Counted from the first letter of the stretch, positions 7,306 through 15,800 are shown. The stretch: DNA of 64,000 nucleotides from Gaiellasilicea sp037721555 (GCA_037721555.1 JBBJOI010000013.1:1-64000); one strand, 5' to 3'. Numbers and translations: made by a program. Notes: generated from the sequence alone by a model not told the origin.

Positions 7306-8805
7306 TCATCCACCCCATGGCTCCGAGACGTCGTCGAAGCGCAGGTACGGCTCGAGGCCGTGCCGGCCGCCCTCGCGCCCGAAGCCCGACTCCTTGTACC
7401 CGCCGAACGGCGAGGAGGGATCGAACCGGTTGAAGGTGTTCGCCCACACCACGCCGGCACGCAGCTGCTGGGCCATCCAGAGGATCCGCGAGCCCTTCTC
7501 CGTCCAGACCCCGGCCGAGAGGCCGTAGGGCGTGTTGTTCGCCTTCTCGACGGCCTCCTCGGGTGTACGGAACGTCAGCACGCTCAGGACGGGGCCGAAG
7601 ATCTCCTCCTGCGCGATCCGGTAGCTCTGCGCGACGTTCGTGAAGACGGTTGGCGCGAACCAGTAGCCCTTCTCGGGCAGCCGGCACGGCGGCTGGTAGA
7701 TCTCGGCTCCCTCTTGCGTACCCGACTCGACGAGCTCGGTGATCCGGTCGAGCTGCTGCTTCGAGTTGATGGCGCCGACGTCGGTGTTCTTGTCGAGCGG
7801 GTCGCCGAGCCGCAGCGTCTCCAGGCGGCGCTTCAGCTTCGCGACCGTCTGCTCGTAGATCGACTCCTGGACGAGGAGGCGCGAGCCGGCGCAGCAGACA
7901 TGGCCCTGGTTGAAGTAGATCCCGTTCACGATTCCCTCGATCGCCCCATCGAGCGCCGCGTCGTCGAAGACGATGTTCGCAGCCTTGCCGCCGAGCTCGA
8001 GCGTCAGCTTGGTGCCCGTTCCCGCCAGCTCACGCTGGATCGCCTTGCCGACCTCGGTCGAGCCCGTGAACGCGATCTTGTCGACGCCGGGGTGCTTGAC
8101 CAGGGCAGCGCCGGCGCGCCCGTCTCCGGTGACGATGTTGACGACGCCCGCCGGCAGCTCTGCCTGGCGGCAGATGTCGGCGAAGAACAGCGCCGTGAGG
8201 GGCGTCGTCTCGGCCGGTTTCAGCACCACCGTGTTCCCGGACGCGAGAGCAGGCGCGATCTTCCAGGCGAGCATCAGCAGCGGGAAGTTCCACGGGATGA
8301 TCTGACCGGCGACCCCGAGCGGCCGCGGCGTCCGGTTCGGGAACGCGTACTCGAGCTTGTCCGCCCAGCCTGCGTAGTAGAAGAAGTGAGCCGCCGCGAG
8401 CGGCAGGTCGACGTCGCGACTCTCGCGGATCGGCTTGCCGCCGTCGAGGCTCTCGAGCACGGCGAGTTCGCGCGAGCGCTCCTGGATCAGCCGCGCGATG
8501 CGGAACAGGTACTTCGCACGCTCCGGCGGCGCGAGCGACGACCAGCCGTTCTCGAAGGCCGAGCGGGCGGCACCGACGGCGGCGTCGACGTCCTCTTCGC
8601 CCGCCTGCGCGACCTCGGTGAGCGTCTCCTCTGTCGACGGCGAGACTGTCGGGAACCACTGCCCCGACTGCGGCTCGACGAACTCGCCGCCGACGAAGAG
8701 CCCGTAGCGCTCCTCCAACGAGACGATGTCCCGCGCCTCGGGGGCGGGAGCGTAGTCCCACTCCGTCAGCGCGGGAGTGGTCGGCTTCCTGTGCTCGATT
8801 GCCAC
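7306..8805 (-). CDS. NAD(P)-dependent aldehyde dehydrogenase
   Basis: 499 residues from the GTG at 8805. All ALDH landmarks are present: IPWNFPLLMLAWKIAPAL, VLKPAETTPLTA, FTGSTEVG, the general base Glu270 in LELGGK, and the catalytic Cys304 in GHVCCAG. FGPVLSV appears near the C-terminus. Converts an aldehyde to an acid. In this operon the natural substrate is acetaldehyde released by deoxyribose-phosphate aldolase (inference from context). The GTG comes one base after the stop of a 55-codon small ORF, indicating coupled translation. The short inactive paralogue follows 207 nt downstream. Confidence 0.93.
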   Translation of the reverse strand: MAIEHRKPTTPALTEWDYAPAPEARDIVSLEERYGLFVGGEFVEPQSGQWFPTVSPSTEETLTEVAQAGEEDVDAAVGAARSAFENGWSSLAPPERAKYLFRIARLIQERSRELAVLESLDGGKPIRESRDVDLPLAAAHFFYYAGWADKLEYAFPNRTPRPLGVAGQIIPWNFPLLMLAWKIAPALASGNTVVLKPAETTPLTALFFADICRQAELPAGVVNIVTGDGRAGAALVKHPGVDKIAFTGSTEVGKAIQRELAGTGTKLTLELGGKAANIVFDDAALDGAIEGIVNGIYFNQGHVCCAGSRLLVQESIYEQTVAKLKRRLETLRLGDPLDKNTDVGAINSKQQLDRITELVESGTQEGAEIYQPPCRLPEKGYWFAPTVFTNVAQSYRIAQEEIFGPVLSVLTFRTPEEAVEKANNTPYGLSAGVWTEKGSRILWMAQQLRAGVVWANTFNRFDPSSPFGGYKESGFGREGGRHGLEPYLRFDDVSEPWGG

Positions 8806-8806
8806 G

Positions 8807-8974
8807 TCAGTCGATCGTGAAGTAGTCGGGGGACTGGTATGGCATGGGGGAACCCATGGTTCCTCCATGAGCCCCCTCCTTCGCCCGGGCGACACCACCA
8901 ACGTCGGTTACGGCTTCCGCCGGGCAGAGCCCGGCTCCGCCGACTGGCCTCTGCGTCTTCGAGTCTCGTTCCAT
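8807..8974 (-). CDS. 55-codon ORF ending in a copy of the DeoC C-terminal peptide
   Basis: The ATG shares its A with the deoC stop (TGATG) and the stop lies 1 nt before the aldehyde dehydrogenase start, so it fills the space exactly. The peptide begins MERDSKTQRPVGG, has no membrane segment, and ends YQSPDYFTID, identical to the last ten residues of DeoC. At DNA level 8807-8839 and 8974-9006 are direct repeats differing at one of 33 positions. It may be a translated spacer produced by tandem duplication of the deoC 3' end, or a real small protein. The last 12 residues could also start at an internal ATG. Confidence 0.45.
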   Translation of the reverse strand: MERDSKTQRPVGGAGLCPAEAVTDVGGVARAKEGAHGGTMGSPMPYQSPDYFTID

Positions 8975-9912
8975 CAGTCGATCGTGAAGTAGTCGGGAGA
9001 CTGGTACCGCCCAGTCTTCTGCTTGCGGATCTGCATCAGCACGTCGTTCAGGAGCGAGGAGGCGCCGAAGCGGTAGAGGTCGGGGGTCATCCACGTAAGG
9101 CCAAGGGTCTCGTGGAGGGCGACGAGGTGCTGGATCGCCTGCTTGGCGTTCCTGATCCCGCCGGCGGGTTTCATCCCGACCACGCGGCCCGTCTCCTCGT
9201 AGACGTCGCGGATCGCCTCGAGCATGCAGAGCATCACGGGCAACGTCGCCGCCGGGCTGATCTTGCCCGTCGAGGTCTTGATGAAGTCGGCGCCGGCGGC
9301 CATCGCGAGCAGCGACGCCCGCCGCACGTTGTCGTAGGTGCCGAGCTCCCCCGTCTCGAGGATCACCTTGAGGTGAGCGGCCCCGCACGCCTCCTTCACC
9401 TGGACGATCTCGTCGTACACCTTCGCGTAGCGCCCGGACAGGAAGGCGCCGCGGTCGATCACCATGTCGACCTCGTCGGCGCCAAGCTCCACGACCTCGC
9501 GCACCTCGGCCAGCTTGATCTCTAGCGGCGACTGCCCCGAGGGGAACGCGGTCGCGACGGAGGCGACGCGCACGCTCGTCCCGCGTAGCCGCGCGACCGC
9601 GGTGGGCACGAGATTCGGGTAGACGCAGACGGCGGCGACCGGTGGAACGCTGGGGTCACTCGGGTCCGGCCGGAGCGCCTTGGCGCAGAGCGCGGCGACC
9701 TTTCCCGGCGTGTCGGCACCCTCGAGCGTCGTCAGGTCCATCATCCGGACGGCGAGCTCGTACGCCTGGAGCTTCGACTCTCTCTTGATCGAGCGTTTCG
9801 CGAGCGTCGCCGCGCGCTCCTCCAGCGCAACGGCATCGACGGCGCCGATCCTCGGCAGCCTCGGCTCGAGCGGGAGCTCGAACCCACGTGGCAGGGCAGG
9901 AGCCTGGGCCAT
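8974..9912 (-). CDS. deoC: Deoxyribose-phosphate aldolase
   Basis: 312 residues, class I aldolase cleaving 2-deoxyribose 5-phosphate to glyceraldehyde 3-phosphate and acetaldehyde in deoxynucleoside breakdown. The TIM barrel shows the Schiff-base lysine in FIKTSTGK, the proton-relay acids in DEVDMVID and the second lysine in GMKPAGG. The N-terminus is extended by about 60 residues, as in long actinobacterial and eukaryotic-type DeoC, and the C-terminal tail ends in TGRYQSPDYFTID. It leads an operon with aldehyde dehydrogenases that can oxidise the acetaldehyde product. The gene starts 48 nt from the divergent zinc peptidase. Confidence 0.95.
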   Translation of the reverse strand: MAQAPALPRGFELPLEPRLPRIGAVDAVALEERAATLAKRSIKRESKLQAYELAVRMMDLTTLEGADTPGKVAALCAKALRPDPSDPSVPPVAAVCVYPNLVPTAVARLRGTSVRVASVATAFPSGQSPLEIKLAEVREVVELGADEVDMVIDRGAFLSGRYAKVYDEIVQVKEACGAAHLKVILETGELGTYDNVRRASLLAMAAGADFIKTSTGKISPAATLPVMLCMLEAIRDVYEETGRVVGMKPAGGIRNAKQAIQHLVALHETLGLTWMTPDLYRFGASSLLNDVLMQIRKQKTGRYQSPDYFTID

Positions 9913-9960
9913 GTCTCCAGTGTATGTCGAGCGTGCGCCGGGGGACTAGATCCAGGTCGA

Positions 9961-10890
9961 GTGGGAATGAAGGGCCTCGTGAAGTGGCGAAAAGGAGCCG
10001 GAGGACGGATCGAGGATCGCCGCGGCGCGGGCGGCGGCTTCGGCGGCGGTGGCCTGGGCGGCGGCTTCCCGATTCCGATGGGAAAGGCAGGCGGAGGCGG
10101 GCTCGGGTTGATCGTGATGGTCGTCATCTACCTGCTGATCGGAGGGCTTCCGGGCGGGGGCGGCGGTGGCGGCTTCGGGATCGACCCCGGCACGGGCGGT
10201 CTGGGGGCGGCGCCCGCCGGGAGCGGCGCGCTCGACGAGGCACCGCAGGACGACGACGAGCAGCAGGCGTTCGTCCGCTTCGTCACGGGCAACATCGACG
10301 GCACGTGGCGGAAGGTCTTCTCCGAGGGCGGCCAGACCTACGAGCCGCCGACGACCGTTCTGTACCAGCGCGGTGTCCAGACGAACGGCTGCGGTAGCGC
10401 GGCTTCCGCGGTGGGCCCGTTCTACTGCCCCGCCGACCAGAAGATCTACATCGATCTCTCGTTCTTCCGCGAGCTGTCGGAGCGCTTCGGCGCCCCGGGA
10501 GACTTCGCACGCGCGTACGTGATCGCCCATGAGGTCGGCCACCACGTGCAGAACCTCCTCGGCGTCAGCGACGACGTGAACAGGCAACGGCAGGAGGATC
10601 CTGGGAGCGCCAACGAGCTCTCCGTGCGGCTCGAGCTGCAGGCCGACTGCCTTGCGGGCGTGTGGGCGCACTCCGCCTACGAGCAGAAATTGCTCGAGCC
10701 GGGCGACCTCGAGGAAGGGCTCGGAGCCGCGGCGGCGGTCGGTGACGACCGGATCCAGCAACAGTCGGGACGGCAGATCGACCGCGAGACGTGGACGCAC
10801 GGCTCGTCCGAGCAGCGCCAACGGTGGTTCCAGAAGGGCTTCGACGGCGGCGATCCGCGCGCCTGCGACACCTTCGCCGGCGACCTCTAG
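9961..10890 (+). CDS. Neutral zinc metallopeptidase, YpfJ family
   Basis: 309 residues. After a basic, glycine-rich N-terminus (WRKGAGGRIEDRRGAGGG) there is one membrane helix (LGLIVMVVIYLLIGGL), then the catalytic domain. The zinc site is the HExxH in IAHEVGHHVQN, with a likely third ligand in ELQADCLAGVWAH. The CGSAASAVGPFYCPAD segment is typical of the family. Predicted to be a single-pass membrane protein; physiological substrate unknown. The start may be GTG 9961 or ATG 9967. It stands alone, divergent from deoC. Confidence 0.88.
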   Translation: MGMKGLVKWRKGAGGRIEDRRGAGGGFGGGGLGGGFPIPMGKAGGGGLGLIVMVVIYLLIGGLPGGGGGGGFGIDPGTGGLGAAPAGSGALDEAPQDDDEQQAFVRFVTGNIDGTWRKVFSEGGQTYEPPTTVLYQRGVQTNGCGSAASAVGPFYCPADQKIYIDLSFFRELSERFGAPGDFARAYVIAHEVGHHVQNLLGVSDDVNRQRQEDPGSANELSVRLELQADCLAGVWAHSAYEQKLLEPGDLEEGLGAAAAVGDDRIQQQSGRQIDRETWTHGSSEQRQRWFQKGFDGGDPRACDTFAGDL

Positions 10891-11218
10891 CTCTCGCGCT
10901 CTCGCGCGCCCCACGGGTCAGCCGCTCGAGCTTTCGCTGGACGTCGTCAGGCAGTCTCCCGCATGCACTCCTCTATTTCCGGACGGACGCGGACCTGAAG
11001 CCGCGGCCGCGACTGACGGTTCAGGCCTCTGAGGGCGACGACTACAGGTTCGCGGTCGCCTTCTTTCTCGAATAGGCGCTGAACGGCGGCAGAAACCCGC
11101 GTCTGCGAGACCGTCGCCGGCGACGTCTGACGGCTCATCGGACTCTCATCTACCGGACGTAGAACGCGAACTACCGGCAGACAAGCCCGTCGACCGGGCC
11201 TCCGAGAAGGAGACTCAC
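10891..11218. other. 328-bp intergenic region with a partial copy of the peptidase 3' end
   Basis: No intact gene. At about 11100-11130 there is a near copy (about 24 of 28 bases by eye) of the peptidase terminus coding CDTFAGDL-stop. Between the two copies a short open stretch reads TDADLKPRPRLTVQASEGDDY and ends at 11075. This looks like the scar of a duplication or a decayed gene. The promoter of the lipoprotein gene should be in the last about 80 bp. Confidence 0.35.
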
Positions 11219-12010
11219 ATGACAATCAGGAAGAGAGACATCTCCGCCGCCCTCTGCGTCCTCGGGGCTGCCCTCTCCGTTGCGGCCTGCGGGGGCGACG
11301 GCAAGAGCAGCAACGGCACCGAGGCCGTCGACCCGGCCGCGGCCGCGACCACTCTCCCGCAGGGGAGCGAGCGTGTCGACCTCGACGCGGCCGACTTCTC
11401 GATCGAGATCGACAATCCCTACTGGCCGATGCGGCCCGGCAACAGGTGGGTCTACCGCGAGACGGACACGCGGGGCACGGCCGAGAAAGTGGTCGTCGAG
11501 GTCACAGCTAAGACGAAGATGATCGCCAACGGCGTCGAGGCCCGGGTGATCCGGGACACGGTCAGCGAAAAGGGTGTGCCGGTGGAGATCACCGACGACT
11601 GGTACGCGCAGGACTCCCAGGGCAACATCTGGTACCTCGGCGAGTACGTCACAAACTACGAGGACGGCAAGGTCGTCGACCACGCGGGCTCCTTCGAAGC
11701 CGGCGTCGACGGCGCCCAGGCCGGGATCGCGATGCCTGCAGATCCCGAGCCGGGCATGACCTATCGCCAGGAGTACTACAAGGGCGAGGCCGAGGACAGG
11801 GCCGGTGTCATCACCGTTGGCGAGGAGCAGGTGGAAGTGCCGCTCGGGTACTTCAAGAAGAACATCCTGATGACCCGCGACCTCGTGCCGACGGAGCCGA
11901 AGGTGCAGGAGCTGAAGTTCTACGCTCCGGGTGTCGGCCCATTGCTGAGCGTGCACACCGACGGCGCCGGCGGGCGGTCGGAGCTCGTCAGCTTCACGCG
12001 CGGCGGGTGA
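11219..12010 (+). CDS. Predicted lipoprotein of unknown function
   Basis: 263 residues with a lipoprotein signal: basic start, hydrophobic AALCVLGAALSV and lipobox AAC-G, giving lipidation at Cys24. A flexible linker (GGDGKSSNGTEAVDPAAAA) precedes a soluble domain with NPYWPMRPGNRWVYRE, DDWYAQDSQGNIWYLGEY and PGMTYRQEYYKGEAEDRAG. This reads as an all-beta extracytoplasmic domain. An AGGAG-type site (GAGAAGGAG) sits 6 nt before the ATG, so the start is firm. I do not recognise a characterised family. Monocistronic and convergent with the era-side small membrane gene. Confidence 0.8.
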   Translation: MTIRKRDISAALCVLGAALSVAACGGDGKSSNGTEAVDPAAAATTLPQGSERVDLDAADFSIEIDNPYWPMRPGNRWVYRETDTRGTAEKVVVEVTAKTKMIANGVEARVIRDTVSEKGVPVEITDDWYAQDSQGNIWYLGEYVTNYEDGKVVDHAGSFEAGVDGAQAGIAMPADPEPGMTYRQEYYKGEAEDRAGVITVGEEQVEVPLGYFKKNILMTRDLVPTEPKVQELKFYAPGVGPLLSVHTDGAGGRSELVSFTRGG

Positions 12011-12204
12011 CCCTCGTCAGCGGCTGAGCTCATCGTTCTGGCACGTCAGGACTGGGCGGGCGGCACGCGCGACGACCCCGGCGGATTGTAATCGAGCTCC
12101 CCTCGCTCGAGCGCCTGAGCGACGAGCGTGATCGCTCGCCTGCTCCTGAACGTTCCACGCACCCGCCATGCGAGCTCGCTGCGGGCGCTCCGCGCATCCA
12201 CGAG
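12011..12204. other. Convergent spacer
   Basis: 194 bp between the lipoprotein gene and the minus-strand small membrane protein. Short GC-rich self-complementary segments (around GCTCGAGCGCCTGAGCGACGAGC) could end transcription from either side, but none has a T-run. No gene seen. Confidence 0.3.
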
Positions 12205-12477
12205 TCAGGGCCGCCCGAAGGCGATTCGGATGACGAGACCTCCCAGTGCGACGAGGATTGCAGCGAGGCCCAAGAGAAGCGGCAGGCCACCGAGCAAGAG
12301 AATGAAGAGGAGGAGGGCGATCACGAGCACTCCGATCGCGCCCGCGTCGAGCCAGTCGCCACCGAGCTGGAGACCGTCCAGCCGTTCGAGCTCGGGCCGC
12401 CAGCGCCGACACCGCGGCAGCTCGAGCCAGCGCCGGCTCACAGACCACTCGACGCCGCTCGGATCCGTCGCGTCCAC
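12205..12477 (-). CDS. Small C-terminal-anchored membrane protein
   Basis: 90 residues from GTG 12477, 3 nt after the era stop, so probably the last gene of the era operon. The N-terminal half is soluble (GVEWSVSRRWLELPRCRRWRP). The C-terminal half is strongly hydrophobic with two adjacent membrane stretches (IGVLVIALLLFILLLGG and LLLGLAAILVALGGLVI). Function unknown. The operon position and the tidy soluble-then-membrane layout support a real gene. Confidence 0.6.
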   Translation of the reverse strand: MDATDPSGVEWSVSRRWLELPRCRRWRPELERLDGLQLGGDWLDAGAIGVLVIALLLFILLLGGLPLLLGLAAILVALGGLVIRIAFGRP

Positions 12478-12479
12478 CG

Positions 12480-13340
12480 TTACAGCCCGAGCCGCTCTAG
12501 CATGGCGTCGTCGCGACGCCAGCGCGGCCGTACCTTGACGACGAGCTCGAGAAAGATCTTGCGCCCGAGCAGCCGCTCGATCTCGGGCCGCGCGCGCACC
12601 CCGATCTCGCGGATCATGGACCCGCGCTTGCCGACGAGGATTTGCTTCTGCGACTCGGTCTCCACGAGCACGAACGCGCGCAGCAGCTTGTCGTCGACCT
12701 CGTCGAGCTCGACCGAGATCGAGTGCGGCACCTCGTCGCGGGTCAACTGGAGTGCCTTCTCGCGAATCAGCTCGGAGATGCGCTCGTCGTCGGTCTGATC
12801 TGTCGCCGTCTCCTGCGGGAAGTAGAGCTGTCCCTCGGGCAGGAGCTGCACGAGGTCACCGCGCAGCTCCTCCACGCCGTCCTTCGTCTTCGCGGAGACC
12901 GGATGCAGCGCGTGGAAGTCGCCGAGGGCCGCCGCCGCCTTCATCTGCGTGACGATGTGGCTCGGCTTCAGGTTGTCGACCTTGTTGAGCGCGATGATCA
13001 CCGGCAGCCCGAGCGCGTACACCCGCCGGGCGATGAACCGGTCGCCGCCGCCGATTCGATCGCGTGCCGAGAGAACGAAGAGCACGAGGTCGATGTCCTC
13101 GAAGGACGAGTCGACGGTGCGCTGCATCCGCTCCGTCAGCTTGTCCATCGGGCGCTGGAACCCGGGGAGGTCGACGAGCACCAACTGGTGGTCGTCGCCG
13201 TTCGCGACGCCGAAGATCCGACGTCGCGTCGTGTTCGGCACACGAGACGTGATCACCACCTTCTCGCGAACGAGGGCGTTCACGAGCGTCGACTTGCCGA
13301 CGTTCGGCCGGCCGGCCACGGCCACGAAGCCGGTCTTCAC
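12480..13340 (-). CDS. era: GTPase Era
   Basis: 286 residues. Era binds the 3' end of 16S rRNA and helps 30S maturation. G1 is GRPNVGKST, G3 is DLPGFQ and G4 is NKVD; the C-terminal KH domain (VGKRGSMIREIGVRARPEIERLLG) binds RNA. The family's usual DTPG is DLPG here. The GTG start overlaps the cytidine deaminase stop by 4 nt (GTGA). It follows ybeY and phoH in the same cluster, a common rRNA-maturation grouping. Confidence 0.96.
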   Translation of the reverse strand: MKTGFVAVAGRPNVGKSTLVNALVREKVVITSRVPNTTRRRIFGVANGDDHQLVLVDLPGFQRPMDKLTERMQRTVDSSFEDIDLVLFVLSARDRIGGGDRFIARRVYALGLPVIIALNKVDNLKPSHIVTQMKAAAALGDFHALHPVSAKTKDGVEELRGDLVQLLPEGQLYFPQETATDQTDDERISELIREKALQLTRDEVPHSISVELDEVDDKLLRAFVLVETESQKQILVGKRGSMIREIGVRARPEIERLLGRKIFLELVVKVRPRWRRDDAMLERLGL

Positions 13341-13714
13341 GAGCCGTCCGCCGGCAACTCCCAGGTGTCCGGCAGGAGGTCCTTCGCGCTATAGGTCGCG
13401 ATCGACCCGTCGTCGCGCCGGAAGCTGACCTCCGGGATCCGGAACTCGTGCAGCCACTGGCGACAGCCGCCGCAAGGCGAGGCGTTGATCCCGATCGCCG
13501 CGATCTGCCCCGGGCCGTAGCCGCCTGCGACGGCCGCGACGAGCGCGCTCCTCTCGGCGCAGACGCCGAGCGGGTAGGCCGCGTTCTCGACGTTGACGCC
13601 CTCGAACTCCCGCCCGTCGTCCGTGCGGACGATTGCGCCGACGTGGTAGTGCGAGTAGGGCGCGTACGCGCGCTCTGCAACCTTCTCCGCCCGTGCAACC
13701 AGATCGGAGCTCAC
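13337..13714 (-). CDS. cdd: Cytidine deaminase
   Basis: 125 residues, the usual length of the tetrameric form. Converts cytidine and deoxycytidine to uridine and deoxyuridine in pyrimidine salvage. The zinc and catalytic residues are in CAERSA (Cys, Glu) and PCGGCRQ (two Cys). Substrate-binding VENAAYPLG is conserved. It overlaps its upstream neighbour (GTGA) and era downstream by 4 nt each, so translation is coupled along the operon. Confidence 0.95.
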   Translation of the reverse strand: MSSDLVARAEKVAERAYAPYSHYHVGAIVRTDDGREFEGVNVENAAYPLGVCAERSALVAAVAGGYGPGQIAAIGINASPCGGCRQWLHEFRIPEVSFRRDDGSIATYSAKDLLPDTWELPADGS

Positions 13715-14433
13715 GGCGTCAACTGGAAGACGGCGAGGGTGACGAGGGCACCGAGAAGTCCGCCGTAGAGGACTTCCACGGAGGAATGGACACCGGATTC
13801 GACGCGGGTCTGGGCCACCAGCAAAGCCATGATGAACGCGAGCGACGAGATCAGGAAGCGGTGGTCGGAGCCGTCGAGGATCAGCGTCATCGCCATCCAG
13901 CCGGCGAAGGCGACCGCGGCATGGCCGGACGGAAGCCCGCCACGAAGTGGCGTCCCGCGCCCGGTGAGCGCCTTTGTCCCGATCACGAGGATGGTGGTCA
14001 GGACGAGCGCGATCAGCGTCAGCTGCGCAGGGGCGTCCGAGATCCGGTCGAGGATGCGGGAACTACGATCAGCGACCTGCCCCGAGAAGACGAGGTAGCC
14101 GATCGCCACGGCCACGGCGGTCGCGATCAGCACCGCGCCTGCCGCGATGTCCTTCGCCAGCTTCGCCATCGGATCGAAGGAGGTCGTGGCCACGTCGATG
14201 GCGGCTTCGATCGCGGTATTCACCATCTCCGCGATCAGCACGAACGCGATCGCGAGCATCAGCACGATCAGCTCGAGCTTCTCGACGCCCGAGGCGAGCG
14301 CCGCCACCAGGACGAGCGCCGCCACGAGAAAGTGGATCCGCATGTTCCGCTGCGTCCGGAGCACGTGGATGATCCCGTCGAACGCGAAGTTGAAGCTTTC
14401 GAGGACCGAGGGCCGCCGGCGCGGAGCGCTCAC
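13711..14433 (-). CDS. Fused undecaprenol/diacylglycerol kinase (DgkA) and PAP2 phosphatase
   Basis: About 240 residues with two membrane modules. Residues about 10-120 are a Gram-positive-type DgkA: SFNFAFDGIIHVLRTQRNMR, then AEMVNTAIEAAIDVAT, the signature with catalytic Glu and Asn. Residues about 130-240 are a PAP2-type domain, with LPSGHAAVAFAG as the phosphatase SGH motif and TRVESGVHSSVEVLYGG as the SxxxHxxxD-like C-terminal motif. DgkA of this type phosphorylates undecaprenol; PAP2 enzymes remove phosphate from undecaprenyl pyrophosphate. I use the GTG at 14433 with GGGGGCAGG upstream; GTG 14451 is possible. Confidence 0.88.
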   Translation of the reverse strand: MSAPRRRPSVLESFNFAFDGIIHVLRTQRNMRIHFLVAALVLVAALASGVEKLELIVLMLAIAFVLIAEMVNTAIEAAIDVATTSFDPMAKLAKDIAAGAVLIATAVAVAIGYLVFSGQVADRSSRILDRISDAPAQLTLIALVLTTILVIGTKALTGRGTPLRGGLPSGHAAVAFAGWMAMTLILDGSDHRFLISSLAFIMALLVAQTRVESGVHSSVEVLYGGLLGALVTLAVFQLTP

Positions 14434-14461
14434 GGGCCTGCCCCCAGACACGCCGGCGAGC

Positions 14462-14839
14462 TCACAGGTGTGCCGCCTCCCGCGACTGCATGTCGTCACC
14501 GTGGTCGTAGCCGAGCAGGTGCAGCAAGCCGTGCACGAGCGGCCCGCGCCACGCCTCCCCCACGACCTGGGGGCAGAGGAGGACGTCGCCGAGCATGCGC
14601 GGGAGCCCCTCGGGCACGTCGTAGCGACCGTCGATCGGGAATGAGAGGACGTCTGTCGCCTCGTCGACCCCGAGGTGCTCACGCTTGAGGCTCCGCATCT
14701 CCTCGGGCGTCACGAACGCGAGCCCCAGTTCGCCCGAGTCGACGCCCTCCGCGGCGAGCACCAGCTGCGCCAGCTTCACCGCCGCCTCCTCGTCGAACTC
14801 TACGCCGCTTCGGTTCTCGAGCTCGACGAGAACGGTCAT
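14462..14839 (-). CDS. ybeY: Endoribonuclease YbeY
   Basis: 125 residues, a little shorter than the usual 150. The zinc motif HGLLHLLGYDH is complete, preceded by the typical LKREHLGVDEATDVLSFP. Acts in 16S rRNA 3'-end maturation and 70S quality control. The ATG overlaps the phoH stop by 4 nt (ATGA). The product ends only about 10 residues beyond the zinc motif. Confidence 0.95.
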   Translation of the reverse strand: MTVLVELENRSGVEFDEEAAVKLAQLVLAAEGVDSGELGLAFVTPEEMRSLKREHLGVDEATDVLSFPIDGRYDVPEGLPRMLGDVLLCPQVVGEAWRGPLVHGLLHLLGYDHGDDMQSREAAHL

Positions 14840-15795
14840 CGGCGACGTGCGGTGCCTGTCTCCTCGGCATGCTGGGTGTACGCCTCGACGATCCGCTGCA
14901 CGAGCTTGTGCCGCACGACGTCCTCGTGCGTGAACTCGACGAAGGCGATCCCGTCGATCGAGCCGAGGATGTTGCGTACCTGGATCAGTCCCGAGGCCTG
15001 ATCCCGTGGGAGGTCGATCTGCGTCACGTCGCCGGTGACCACCACCCTCGAGCCGAAGCCAAGGCGCGTCAGGAACATCTGCATCTGCTCGGGACTCGTG
15101 TTCTGGGCCTCGTCGAGGATGATGAACGAGTCGTTGAGCGTGCGCCCGCGCATGAAGGCGAGCGGCGCAACTTCGATCACGCCGCGCTCCATGTACGCGG
15201 TCAGCTTGTCGGCGTCGAGCATGTCGTAAAGCGCGTCGAAGAGCGGGCGGAGGTACGGGTCGACCTTCGCGAGCATGTCCCCCGGCAGGAAGCCCAGGCG
15301 CTCACCGGCCTCGACGGCCGGACGCGTCAGGATGATCCGCGCCACCTGCTTGTCCGCGAGCGCGGCGACGGCGAGCGCCATCGCGAGATAGGTCTTGCCG
15401 GTGCCGGCCGGACCGATCCCGAAGGTGACCGTACAGTCGCGGATGGCATCGACGTAGCGCTTCTGCGTCACCGTCTTCGGCGCGATCTTCTTGCCGCGAT
15501 GCCGCCAGACCACGTCGTCGAAGACCTGGCGAATGTTCTCGGCTTGGTCGAGGGCGGCCACCACGACGCCAACCGTCTCGGGCCCGATCTCGTGCCCCGC
15601 CTCGACGAGCTCGACGAGCTCGTCCACCACCGCCCGTGCCGCGGCCACGCGGCCGTCGTCGCCCTCGATCGTCAACTGGTTCCCGCGCAGGCGCAGCGTG
15701 CAGTGCAGCCGCGAGCGCAGCGTGTCGAGCACGCCGTCGCCCACGCCGGCAAGCTCGGCGGCGACTTCGTTCGGGACCGAGAGGACGTCCTGCAT
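14836..15795 (-). CDS. PhoH-like ATPase (YbeZ family)
   Basis: 319 residues. An N-terminal KH-like region (LRLRGNQLTIEGDD) precedes the P-loop ATPase: Walker A GPAGTGKTYLA, Walker B FIILDEAQN, and sensor VVTGDVTQIDLP. Usually paired with YbeY, which it overlaps here, and thought to act with it in rRNA processing. First gene of the ybeY-cdd-era block; a VapBC-like pair lies just upstream on the same strand. Confidence 0.95.
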   Translation of the reverse strand: MQDVLSVPNEVAAELAGVGDGVLDTLRSRLHCTLRLRGNQLTIEGDDGRVAAARAVVDELVELVEAGHEIGPETVGVVVAALDQAENIRQVFDDVVWRHRGKKIAPKTVTQKRYVDAIRDCTVTFGIGPAGTGKTYLAMALAVAALADKQVARIILTRPAVEAGERLGFLPGDMLAKVDPYLRPLFDALYDMLDADKLTAYMERGVIEVAPLAFMRGRTLNDSFIILDEAQNTSPEQMQMFLTRLGFGSRVVVTGDVTQIDLPRDQASGLIQVRNILGSIDGIAFVEFTHEDVVRHKLVQRIVEAYTQHAEETGTARRR

Positions 15796-15800
15796 GCGAC

